Shown in pieces: positions 54,099-63,279 of a stretch of DNA of 64,000 nucleotides. A model generated the notes under the pieces. It saw only the letters and a program-made list of their open reading frames with translations, made no database searches and had not been told where the DNA came from. The DNA is from Leptospira bandrabouensis (GTDB lineage: Bacteria > Spirochaetota > Leptospiria > Leptospirales > Leptospiraceae): assembly GCF_004770905.1 (NCBI RefSeq), contig NZ_RQHT01000003.1:62001-126000 (forward strand), in the 5' to 3' direction. Each line of letters opens with the position of its first letter. Within the stretch, counting starts at the first letter, position 1. Position numbers and translations under genes: made by a program.

Positions 54099-57000
54099 AT
54101 GTTTTCTCAATTTTCCTTCTCTCGAAATATTGTTACCTTTATAAAATATATTTTTCTTTCTACTCTCTTTACTTTTGAGGTTTACAGCCAGTCTCTTTCT
54201 GAAACTTGGAACCCACCTATTTACCAACCATCAGAATATTCAGAATTTTATGGGGGTGTATATTTTTCTAATTCTTTGGAAGAATGGGATTATAAAGTGG
54301 AAGAGGTTTTATTTCAATCAATAAGTCAGTGGAAAGAAACTGCTGAGATAATGGTAGAACAAATGTTAGCTTTGGAAGATGGCTCAGATGCTTTTATCGC
54401 AAATGAGGGTTATTTGGATGAAAGAAGGAAATCTTTATTTTCCGAAGTGACAGTCTTGTATTCAGCCTGGGAAAGGGAGTTGATGGATGATTATTTCGAT
54501 AACAGGAATTCCTTTTTGCATAAATTAGAAACAGGTAAAGTGGATTCCCTTTACTTCCAAAGAATCGGTCAGGTATCAATGTATGAAGAATTTACTAAAG
54601 AAGAACTTAAAATCAATGAAAATAGAAATAGAATATTAGAATCAGCAAAAGAATGGGAGTTTCAGTGGAACCAAACAAGACAAGAGGGTTTGGATTCGTT
54701 TTCCAATTCATTTACTGAATTAGAAAGTGATTACCAGGCATACATTCAATCATTGGCAGAAACTGAAATTCGTTTTTCAGATAACTTAACTGCAATTAAT
54801 TCTTATAAAGAAACAATTAAAACTGCATTAAGGGAAATGGTATCTCAATTACAACTTGGGTTGGATTCAGAATGTTCTGTCAATACTGGATGTCAGTATA
54901 AAAATTTTGATGGTAGTTTTAATGAAGCTGGCAAGTTATTTTCGAAGTTTATTGGAGATCTAGCTTTGGAATTAAATGGTCCCAATATTGATCCAGATTC
55001 CATTTTTACTCTCATTTCTACAAAAATCAGAGATTTTTTATCTAATGAGTCGAATAAGGCATTTTCTGAATATTTGCGGTATCATGATCAAATTTATACG
55101 TATCAAACTGGTTTTCAAATCAATTTAGATCAAACTAAAGCAAAATTTGATTTAGGAGGTGCACAGTGGAATCTAAGGAATCAATCTTTTTGGCAACTTT
55201 CTTCTGATAAACGTTATGAAAATTGGTTGGCGGGTGGGTCTGGAGAAATCGGAAATTTTGGTCGTGTTTATGATTCAGAATTAAGAGCAATATTTCAATC
55301 AATCCACAATTCCAATTACCAAAGTTTAGCTTCTATTATTAATGGAAGATTAGGTGAAGGTAGAAGTGTTCAGTCGATTCTATCGGCAAATTTGTATACT
55401 GATGTATATAATTATATAAACAACGAAAAGTTAGGTGACTTTTATATCCCATTTGATAGAGCATATCATACAAGTGGAAATTTATTGTTAGATGGAAAAG
55501 ATAAATATGGTTTATGGTTAGCTGAAAGATATTTGTCCGTAGGTACTCCCAAAAGGTTGGATCTCCAGATGGGTGCTATCGGATATTCAGTTCTTTATGA
55601 AATGTATGACGATAATTCATACCAAACCTCTTTATATTGGAATGGAAATTACTCTCAGTTAGGTGGACAGAGGGACCATTTCCAGAATACATTACTTCCT
55701 GCTGTTTCTCATTGGGAAACAAAAGTAAAAGAGTATTCTGATTTTTATGAAAATTGGAAAGAAAATCGAGAAAACTTAATCGCAGATGCAAAGACAAAAC
55801 TTGATACCAATCGAATGGAATTGGAACGATCTAAGGAAGATTGGTTGTCGCGTCTCGAGGAAGAAAAACGAAACGGACTTAATTCGTGGACAGAATTATA
55901 TAAAAATGGTGAGCTAGCCGAGAGTCCTTCCCCCGCCATTTCATCTTGGTCTCCTTCCAGTAAGTGGGTTCCGTTTCAAGATGCCAAACTTTTGGAATTT
56001 AAAAACTCAAGTATTTTCGATGGGTCAACAGAAAATATAACGATTGGTAATAGCAATCTTTTGCAGGATCTACAGCGAAGTATAGTTGGTGTAGGTCAAT
56101 ATGCATCTGTCCTTCAAATGAACAATGATTTAGAGGAATTAAAACTATCAGAACAGAAGAAACTGATTAACCAAATGGCTTATGAAATTCGTTGGGATTC
56201 TTTAGGTGGAAGAGAACTTTCCAAAGAGGAGAAAATTTTACTCGGAAGTTATGATGTAACGCAACTTTCAAAAGAAGAACAATCAAGATTCGGATCGTGT
56301 TATGAAAATCCAGAGCAGAGTCTCTGTCAGTCTTTACTCAAAAGAGAATATGAAACTGTCATCGATACAAGGAATGGGGTTCTAACTTTAAAAAAAGAAA
56401 TTCATAATGGTTTACTTGCAGGTAAAAATGCAGATGGGCAGTACAATGCTGGCAAAATGGAAGAAGTCCGCCATGTTCAGTTAAGTTCGATAGGAAAAAT
56501 ACAATTAACCAAAACTAATGATTTTTTTAATATTTGGAATGAAGAAGATTGGGAATCGTTATACCAAAAAAAATCAGAAATCACAGAATCTTTTTTAACT
56601 CATTCTCTGCAAAATGATAAAAAATTTATCAACTCGAATTTGATATCGATCCAAGAGAAAGACAATCGAAATCAGGCATTGTATTTAGAAAGAAAGGAAT
56701 CGCAGGAAAGTGCAGATTCCATTTTTCAAGAATTGGCAGTCGCATATTTCACGGGAGGTGCCGCAGGAGTTAAAGCTTCATTAAAAGGAAAATTAGAATC
56801 AACAATTAACAGTGAGATGGCGAAAGCTTGGGTTAAAGCAACAGGTGGCAGTGAGTCAGATATACAAACAGCTTCCATGATGGTGGATTTTATGCGAGGT
56901 AGAATGTCTGCTAAAAAGATTCAGTCGCGTGATCAATATATTTCAATTAAAAATCCAATCCAGGCATATGAATCGATCACTGCAAAAGCATTGTCGGCTG

Positions 57001-60000
57001 GCCAAAAAATTATGGACTATGGGGCATTCGGTATGTCGAACGTTGCCGTTAATTTGATGCAGGCACCTGCATTGGCTTTGTATAAAACTTTAGCAGGAGA
57101 GAAACAATATAATAAGACTAATAATCAAATTGCAGGGACTGGAAAACGTTTAGAAGAGATTAAAGAAAATGAACAGATGTTAGTTCAGAATGGAATTTCT
57201 GTAGCAGTGTCGCAGGCTACTGGTTTACCAATCGAAGAGGTTTCTAAGATGTTAGGCGATAAGATGAATCAGATCAAAGCAGAAAAAGCAAACAAAGCAA
57301 TGGCCAAAAATCCTATCTTTGATTTTAGTTCTGTGTTATTGGGTTCAACTGGTGGTATTATAAAAACGGCGGTCGTCGCCTTTGGAATGCCAGAGGATGA
57401 AATTCAATCCATATTGAAAGACGCAAATCGCATCAGCAATGCAGGAAATTTATCTCAAAATTCATCTGAGGATGCTTACTTAGGTTATACGTTTCAAGCT
57501 CTAGGTATGAAAGCAGACTGGACTCAACATAAAAGTAATTATTTAGACTATAGTGATTCAAAAGCCGTAGTAGAAGACCTTGGAAAAAAAGCTATTTCCA
57601 AAGAATTGTCAAAATCTTGGGGAATGGATGAGTCCGCCATTAACCAGATCGTTGATTCTACTTACTCTACTTACCAAAAACAAAAAGCGGATAAGAAAGC
57701 TCGGGCAAAAGCTGTGAGACAAACAGCTGTGAATGCTGTTTCCATAGCCATTACGTTAGGTGCAAGTGGTGCTTTGGCTGGAGTTAATTCTGTTCTTTCA
57801 AGTATAGGAAAGGTGGCTAGTAGCATAACAAATGGAATATTACCAGCGACGGCTCAAGTTGGAGAAGCGGTAGCAACCACTTTTGTACAAACTATAGCAG
57901 GAAGCCATGAGGGTCCTAAAGGAGCAATTGCCGGTTTAGCCAATGGAGTGTTAGGTGGAATTACCCAAGGTATGGGAAAAATCCAATCTGGTTTTTTTAA
58001 GGGAATGGTTCCAGGACTTGGTGTAAGTTATTCTGAACAGAATGGTTGGGGAGGTTCTCTTGGGATTGGAAACAATCTGAATAATATCACTGTTAGTTTT
58101 TCCGAGAAGGGAGATACGACCTTACAAGCTTCTAAGTCCTTGGCTGGTGGTGTGCAAATCGCTGCCGATTTTACTACGAATGGGGCTTCCAATGTTGGAT
58201 TTAATTATAATCCCACAGGGAAAGGTCCAAGAAAGGATGCGAACTTTTCCCTTATGTATGACTTAAATGGAGGTGGTTTGAGTGGAAGCATTGGTTATAC
58301 AGATCCAAATTCAAAACTGGGATTAACTACCTCTATTGATAAAGATGAAGTATCCGCCTCATCAGAGTTACAAGGAGTGACTTTGGGAAGAAATACAAAG
58401 AATGGATTTGAAATGCAGGAAATGAATTTTGCCGAACAGAATATCAATGCAGCTCAAGATGAAAGTGAAATTGGAGCGGGAGATAACTCCTCTGAAGGTA
58501 AGGAAACTCCTGAACAAGAAGGAGATTTTTTTCGTGATTTCTCTGCTGCGGGATTCGCACTTGCTGGTTTGTTAGCGGGTGGTGCAGTAGCTGCCGCCAA
58601 ACTTTTTTCAGGTACTTCTGGCTCCAATTCGCAAGGAGCGGAAGCAGGTGCTGGAGAGACTTTAGTATTAGAAAAGGATCGTCGGAAGGAAGAAGAGGGG
58701 GAAGAAAATCAAACAACGGATCGATCGAATGATCACTTAGATTATGATTTGGCAAATTCTGTCTTAATTGATTCGATGAATCCAGACATTTCTGATCAGT
58801 CAGGAGTTGGTGGAGTTGATATTCCGGCTTTTGAGATTAATAGTCAGAATGATACATTGGCAGATGAGTTCCAGAAGGATGTAGAGGCAGGTGCAGCCAA
58901 TAGAAGTTTGGTCTATGATTCCGCCACAGACAAATATGTTTCGGAGACTGGAAAGTTATATACAGCTGATGAAGTAGCTGCTCTACACCAAGCGGATGTT
59001 CTCGCTGGTATACAATACAAAACTGCAGACGGTATGCAACTCGGAATTGTTAGTTCTATCAATTCATTTTTTGGGAATGAAACTGCTTTAAGTAGTCATG
59101 TTCAAAACAGCGATACAAATCATCGGGAGAAAAATAAATTCGGAGAAGTTGTCTTTACAAGAGACCAAGTCGATAGCTTTAACAAAACTGATAAAATCAA
59201 TATTTACGGCTCTGAATTTTTTAAGCAGAATATTAATGGAACAGATTACTTTGTGAGAGTGAAAAATGGCGAATTACAAGCGCTGATTCTAAGAGAAGAC
59301 GGAAGAATCATGGAGACTAGTTTCCAAATCAATAGAACTATATTTGGGACTAATTATTCAAATGGGAAAATCAAACTATTTGATGCAGTAGGAAAAGAAA
59401 TTACAAGTAGTAACAGCGGACAATATAATCCAAATATATCGGCAGCACAAGCATTGGCAAATTTTGATAAAATTGAAGCGATAAAAAATAGTATTTTGGA
59501 TAATTTTCCTAAAGATACAAGGCTGAATTCTGAGAAGAAACTTCTAGAATTAAGATTATTGGGTGCTGATACAACCGACTTGGAAAACCTTTTAACAAAA
59601 AAAAGAGGTAAGGACATACCGCTAAGTGGGGCAGCACTCGTTGAATTTGAAGAATACAAACGTATCAGAGAGAAGAAGCCTCTCTGGGATGAACCTGCAG
59701 GCGGTTACAAAACCTCTACGGAAGCACTGTCTTCAGTGAATGTAACGCAAGATAAAACGAAAGAAACAAATGCCGATTATTTCCAAAGATTGGGAAATGA
59801 AATTCGTGAAGCATCCAAAGTTGTTGATTTGTCAGATCAGAATAAGTTAAATGAGCATTTGGCAAGTGTGGCAAAAATGTTAGGTTCCAATTTGGATGGA
59901 AAAATGACGTATGCGCAGGTAGGAGCAGACGGTGAAATCTCAAGTGTGAATACTGTAGGGTCGGATGGTTTTAGAGAAATAATCGCAACTGATTGCATTC

Positions 60001-60479
60001 GTTGGATAGGTGGAGTTTTTTCTGCAGCAGGTTATACGGGCCTTGGATCGTTTGCCAACTTAAATACAAACACCTATTTACTTTCTGACGATGTAAATCG
60101 CATGAACAATTTGATATCTAAAAAGCAAGCGCATGGAAACGGAGTGGAATATTTAAGGCAAGCATCTAATTTATTGGAGAGGACAAGTCCTATCATTTCA
60201 AGTGATGTTGAAAATGCGACTAAAGGCGACGGTTTTAAAGTGCCTGATTTGGAAGTAGGACAAATTGGGATCACAAGAAAAATGAAGGATGGCGCGATGA
60301 AATCAGACCATGTTTATATGATTGTTGACAAGCGATACAATGAAGAGACAAGTCAATTTGAGTATGAGATATCGGAGAGCTATCTAACTCATGGTCCAGC
60401 AACTCGTTGGATAAGCCATCCAGACTCTAGCTATCTAAAACGTAGTGAATTTTATATAGTTAAACCACCAGATCAATAG
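54099..60479 (+). CDS. Giant exported protein (Leptospira longest-protein family) with C-terminal papain-like domain
   Basis: 2,126 residues from the ATG at 54099 (GAGG at 54089-54092); TTG at 54087 is the alternative. A signal peptide (FIKYIFLSTLFTFEVYSQS) is followed by about 700 residues of Trp/Glu-rich helical coiled coil, a central helical part, a Gly/Ala/Ser-rich hydrophobic segment (about 1210-1310), a beta-rich Gly segment (GLSGSIGYTDPNSKLGLTTS), a second hydrophobic stretch (LAGLLAGGAVAAAKLF, about 1490) and acidic linker. The last 200 residues look like an NlpC/P60- or CHAP-type hydrolase: Cys1966 in ATDCIRWIGGVFSAAGY and His2071 in KSDHVYMIVD. The family resembles TIGR04388 of Leptospira, by memory. 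The layout is like a polymorphic toxin. It follows the RND genes and precedes a lipoprotein gene. Confidence 0.8.
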   Translation: MFSQFSFSRNIVTFIKYIFLSTLFTFEVYSQSLSETWNPPIYQPSEYSEFYGGVYFSNSLEEWDYKVEEVLFQSISQWKETAEIMVEQMLALEDGSDAFIANEGYLDERRKSLFSEVTVLYSAWERELMDDYFDNRNSFLHKLETGKVDSLYFQRIGQVSMYEEFTKEELKINENRNRILESAKEWEFQWNQTRQEGLDSFSNSFTELESDYQAYIQSLAETEIRFSDNLTAINSYKETIKTALREMVSQLQLGLDSECSVNTGCQYKNFDGSFNEAGKLFSKFIGDLALELNGPNIDPDSIFTLISTKIRDFLSNESNKAFSEYLRYHDQIYTYQTGFQINLDQTKAKFDLGGAQWNLRNQSFWQLSSDKRYENWLAGGSGEIGNFGRVYDSELRAIFQSIHNSNYQSLASIINGRLGEGRSVQSILSANLYTDVYNYINNEKLGDFYIPFDRAYHTSGNLLLDGKDKYGLWLAERYLSVGTPKRLDLQMGAIGYSVLYEMYDDNSYQTSLYWNGNYSQLGGQRDHFQNTLLPAVSHWETKVKEYSDFYENWKENRENLIADAKTKLDTNRMELERSKEDWLSRLEEEKRNGLNSWTELYKNGELAESPSPAISSWSPSSKWVPFQDAKLLEFKNSSIFDGSTENITIGNSNLLQDLQRSIVGVGQYASVLQMNNDLEELKLSEQKKLINQMAYEIRWDSLGGRELSKEEKILLGSYDVTQLSKEEQSRFGSCYENPEQSLCQSLLKREYETVIDTRNGVLTLKKEIHNGLLAGKNADGQYNAGKMEEVRHVQLSSIGKIQLTKTNDFFNIWNEEDWESLYQKKSEITESFLTHSLQNDKKFINSNLISIQEKDNRNQALYLERKESQESADSIFQELAVAYFTGGAAGVKASLKGKLESTINSEMAKAWVKATGGSESDIQTASMMVDFMRGRMSAKKIQSRDQYISIKNPIQAYESITAKALSAGQKIMDYGAFGMSNVAVNLMQAPALALYKTLAGEKQYNKTNNQIAGTGKRLEEIKENEQMLVQNGISVAVSQATGLPIEEVSKMLGDKMNQIKAEKANKAMAKNPIFDFSSVLLGSTGGIIKTAVVAFGMPEDEIQSILKDANRISNAGNLSQNSSEDAYLGYTFQALGMKADWTQHKSNYLDYSDSKAVVEDLGKKAISKELSKSWGMDESAINQIVDSTYSTYQKQKADKKARAKAVRQTAVNAVSIAITLGASGALAGVNSVLSSIGKVASSITNGILPATAQVGEAVATTFVQTIAGSHEGPKGAIAGLANGVLGGITQGMGKIQSGFFKGMVPGLGVSYSEQNGWGGSLGIGNNLNNITVSFSEKGDTTLQASKSLAGGVQIAADFTTNGASNVGFNYNPTGKGPRKDANFSLMYDLNGGGLSGSIGYTDPNSKLGLTTSIDKDEVSASSELQGVTLGRNTKNGFEMQEMNFAEQNINAAQDESEIGAGDNSSEGKETPEQEGDFFRDFSAAGFALAGLLAGGAVAAAKLFSGTSGSNSQGAEAGAGETLVLEKDRRKEEEGEENQTTDRSNDHLDYDLANSVLIDSMNPDISDQSGVGGVDIPAFEINSQNDTLADEFQKDVEAGAANRSLVYDSATDKYVSETGKLYTADEVAALHQADVLAGIQYKTADGMQLGIVSSINSFFGNETALSSHVQNSDTNHREKNKFGEVVFTRDQVDSFNKTDKINIYGSEFFKQNINGTDYFVRVKNGELQALILREDGRIMETSFQINRTIFGTNYSNGKIKLFDAVGKEITSSNSGQYNPNISAAQALANFDKIEAIKNSILDNFPKDTRLNSEKKLLELRLLGADTTDLENLLTKKRGKDIPLSGAALVEFEEYKRIREKKPLWDEPAGGYKTSTEALSSVNVTQDKTKETNADYFQRLGNEIREASKVVDLSDQNKLNEHLASVAKMLGSNLDGKMTYAQVGADGEISSVNTVGSDGFREIIATDCIRWIGGVFSAAGYTGLGSFANLNTNTYLLSDDVNRMNNLISKKQAHGNGVEYLRQASNLLERTSPIISSDVENATKGDGFKVPDLEVGQIGITRKMKDGAMKSDHVYMIVDKRYNEETSQFEYEISESYLTHGPATRWISHPDSSYLKRSEFYIVKPPDQ

Positions 60480-60491
60480 GAGATTTTAAGT

Positions 60492-61145
60492 ATGAATAAA
60501 AGTTCGAAGCGACTCATAGGATTACTCATCTTTGCAACTTTATTTTTAACTTGTAGGGAAAACGATGCACAGTCCAAAGCAGAATTAGAAAAATTCAAAA
60601 ATGAATGCCCAAAAATCTCTCAAGGTGATTTCTATTGGAGCAAGCCTTGCGTAATTGAAAAACAGGCACTAACTTGTATGAAAGCCATAGAGGAAATTAA
60701 AAAAAAAGGTATAGAATCTTACTTTTTTGGAAAGGCATGGGATAGAGGTAGCTATGAAACGAAATATAACATTGATAGAAAGGGGGAAATAAAAATAGTA
60801 GACCACGATCCGGATGGGACGATTACAGTCTGGAAACAAAAAGGAAAAATCTATCGCAAAGAAGGCAAGTATATATTCGTTGATCCAATTAATAAATGGG
60901 ATACTAAAACGGAGGAATTTGTAATCAATAGAATTGATTGTGAAATCAATAACTTGAATATCGATAGACAAGGAAGTTTTATCTATTTTACATTCGCAAA
61001 TAATGAAATGAAAGTTTTAAGATATTCTGCTCTTGATAATTCTCCAATATATGGGGACTCAAAATCGTTTGTTTTGGCAGAAACAACAAAACCATTACCA
61101 AACTTAGAAGTCTGGCATAAGATATCTCTGATTCTTTCGGAGTGA
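60492..61145 (+). CDS. Lipoprotein following the giant protein, candidate immunity protein
   Basis: A 217-residue lipoprotein (LFLTC, Cys21) with a good ribosome site (GGAGA overlapping the previous stop). The mature part has beta-rich repeats (GEIKIVDHDPDGTITVWKQKGKIYRKEGKYIFVD) and four cysteines in the first half. No family recognised. By its place directly after a protein with a C-terminal hydrolase domain, and periplasmic location, I infer a possible immunity or chaperone role; there is no sequence proof. Last gene of the operon. Confidence 0.7.
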   Translation: MNKSSKRLIGLLIFATLFLTCRENDAQSKAELEKFKNECPKISQGDFYWSKPCVIEKQALTCMKAIEEIKKKGIESYFFGKAWDRGSYETKYNIDRKGEIKIVDHDPDGTITVWKQKGKIYRKEGKYIFVDPINKWDTKTEEFVINRIDCEINNLNIDRQGSFIYFTFANNEMKVLRYSALDNSPIYGDSKSFVLAETTKPLPNLEVWHKISLILSE

Positions 61146-61180
61146 GTCTCAACAATACTAAACCAGTCCCAACGCCAGCG

Positions 61181-61225
61181 ATTGCAGCGGAAATCCTTTC
61201 GCGAAGCGAAAGATTGGAGCGAAAA
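61181..61225. repeat. Hairpin between two near-identical 13-mers
   Basis: ATTGCAGCGGAAA (61181-61193) and ATTGGAGCGAAAA (61213-61225) match at 11 of 13 positions. Between them CTTTCGC (61196-61202) and GCGAAAG (61206-61212) form a perfect 7-bp hairpin with GAA loop. GC-rich in an AT-rich setting; looks like a dispersed intergenic repeat rather than a terminator, since no T run follows. Confidence 0.5.
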
Positions 61226-61375
61226 GCGCGGTCGGTTCTAGAGGGAATAGATGGCCACCAAGCCAATGCGAGGCGCCCAGAGGTTTACTCAAAACTCAGG
61301 TGAGGCAACCAATTGTCCTTTAAAGTATATTACCTGTCCCCACGGTAAGGTTTGGTCAGAGTAGGCCTTGGTCCA

Positions 61376-61401
61376 CCAGCTGAAACATGGTGTTTCGCTG
61401 G
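61376..61401. terminator. Strong hairpin beyond the cyclase gene
   Basis: CCAGC-T-GAAACA (61376-61387) pairs with TGTTTC-GCTGG (61391-61401), 11 base pairs with one bulged T and a TGG loop. It lies 22 bases past the cyclase stop on the minus strand. No T run, so it may be an RNA 3'-end stabiliser rather than a classic terminator. Confidence 0.4.
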
Positions 61402-61422
61402 AAGAATATGAATATGGGAACT

Positions 61423-63279
61423 CTAAACCTTCCAGATATAGACAAAATCGGTTCGGTCTGCCCAGGGCAGTGGGAATTCGATTTTACGGAGTTTGATGGA
61501 TTCGGAGCGAAGGTATTCGCGGATGTCTCGGTCGCGAAAGATCGTTTCGCTAAAAGAAATTTCGCCGGAGTTTGTCACTGACTGGAGTTTGGCGGTGTAA
61601 TTGACGGTGTTACCAAAGTAATCGATGTTACTGTTTAGGTTTACGGCAAGGCAATTCCCTGTATGGATAGAAATTCTGATCCTAACAGGTGTATGTTGGT
61701 TTTCCGGATGGAACCATTCCTGCATTTCTTTTGCTGCCTTTAATGCTTGTAAGGGGCTAAAAAAACTTGCCATAACAGCATCTCCTATAGTTTTCACAAC
61801 GACTCCCCTAAAATTTTGTATGATTTGATTTGTTTTGATAAAATGTTCGCGCACTTGTAAAAACGCGCCGTGGTCTCCTTCGGTTTCGTAAAACTTTGTC
61901 GAACCGACTATATCTGTAAAGAGAATGGTTTTGATTCCAATATCTAATTGTAAGTTGGTAGCAATGGCTTCTTCGGAGAATAAGTCCCGAAATTCTTGGT
62001 AATTGAATATTTCTGAAGGCCGAAGGCTTATTTGGTCTTCATTTCTTTCTTCTAGGATGATGGTAACATCAGTATCAGATTCATTTTCAAACACTAAGTT
62101 TGGTTTGGGGGAAACTTTGATTTCCTCTTCTTTGGTTTCTGGTAACCACAAAATATCTGTTTGCTTATAGCTGGGTTTGATATCCACGAGTCTATATTTT
62201 TTATCACCTTTTTTCCTTAATCGAAACACTCCGGGTCCAATGAGTAAACTAGATGAGTAAGATTTATTTGCTGGGATTGTTTTTGTAAGTAAGATGTGTT
62301 GTTTTGTTGCGGGTTCTGCTGCACAATAAAACTGTTTTTCAATCACTCGAATGCTTGGATGTATGTGGAATGTTACCTCTATAGAATTAAAACCCGTGGT
62401 ATCAAAATCAATTTCGCAGACTTCACATTCGTCTTTTGATGGTAAGTCACTCAGACGAGTGAGACTTGTGCGTACGCCCCGGCAATGAGGACAAACAATA
62501 TCCCAACTAAGTGTAAATATACCTAAACGACAGCCATGTAAGAATAAAAATAATACTTCATCGGGATCTAGTTTTAAGTTTCGGCTAACTTCCTTTATGC
62601 GAATTCTGTCTAATTCGTTGTCGGATGCAGATTTAATCCATTGGAAAACCGTAGAAATTGTTTCTTGGGAAACTCCTTTTTTAATTAGGTTTTCAGTTTC
62701 TTTCTCAAGTTTTTCTGGATGGATCCATTGACCTTCGGGGGCATAAGAAAATTCTTTTCCTGGGATCAGATTTTTTTGCGGTTTTTTACGTTTGATTTCT
62801 TCAGCTATATCTATTAATGCTTTGCGATAGGTAACTTCTAGTTTTGGCATTGCATATTCCAAAAGTTTTCGCGTAAAGAAATTTCTTGGAATCCATCCAA
62901 AGTATAAATAGACTTTACTTCTAGATTCACCTAACGTCTCTAAGATGAATCTGGTGCGAACGTAGTGTCCAAATCCCTTTTTATAAATACGTGCGTTTCC
63001 AATCTCTTTCAGATATTCCCATTCCCAAGGAACTTCTTCCCACTCCAATTGGAAACCGACCTGCCTGGTTTTTCCAAAGAGTTTTCCGTCTTTTTCCTGG
63101 TAATCGAACTTAGGCATACCCGCTCTTTGGTTTAAAGCAGAAGTATCGATCAAATGGGGCCAAATTTCTTCTCTTGTTACAGGGAGATCAAATTCCCAAA
63201 GCGAATCAATTGGTGTTGCTAAAGATTTCCATCGTTCTTCCCAGGGGTATTTTTGTAGTAAAGACTCTAAATCAATCAT
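61423..63279 (-). CDS. Class III adenylate cyclase with SRPBCC-like and DUF5939 domains
   Basis: A 618-residue soluble protein. The N-terminal 170 residues look like an SRPBCC/START-type ligand pocket (SLWEFDLPVTREEIWPHL). The middle (DUF5939-like) has a CPHC...CEVC zinc ribbon (VCPHCRGVRTS; ECEVCEIDF). The C-terminal 170 residues are a class III cyclase: metal Asp456 (LFTDIVGSTKF) and Asp500 (KTIGDAVMA), adenine-selecting Lys496 and Asp553 (NIDYFGNTVN), Asn560, and Lys564 where the transition-state Arg normally is (NYTAKL). The Lys/Asp pair predicts ATP as substrate. Its start overlaps the upstream gene's stop (ATGA). Confidence 0.92.
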   Translation of the reverse strand: MIDLESLLQKYPWEERWKSLATPIDSLWEFDLPVTREEIWPHLIDTSALNQRAGMPKFDYQEKDGKLFGKTRQVGFQLEWEEVPWEWEYLKEIGNARIYKKGFGHYVRTRFILETLGESRSKVYLYFGWIPRNFFTRKLLEYAMPKLEVTYRKALIDIAEEIKRKKPQKNLIPGKEFSYAPEGQWIHPEKLEKETENLIKKGVSQETISTVFQWIKSASDNELDRIRIKEVSRNLKLDPDEVLFLFLHGCRLGIFTLSWDIVCPHCRGVRTSLTRLSDLPSKDECEVCEIDFDTTGFNSIEVTFHIHPSIRVIEKQFYCAAEPATKQHILLTKTIPANKSYSSSLLIGPGVFRLRKKGDKKYRLVDIKPSYKQTDILWLPETKEEEIKVSPKPNLVFENESDTDVTIILEERNEDQISLRPSEIFNYQEFRDLFSEEAIATNLQLDIGIKTILFTDIVGSTKFYETEGDHGAFLQVREHFIKTNQIIQNFRGVVVKTIGDAVMASFFSPLQALKAAKEMQEWFHPENQHTPVRIRISIHTGNCLAVNLNSNIDYFGNTVNYTAKLQSVTNSGEISFSETIFRDRDIREYLRSESIKLRKIEFPLPWADRTDFVYIWKV

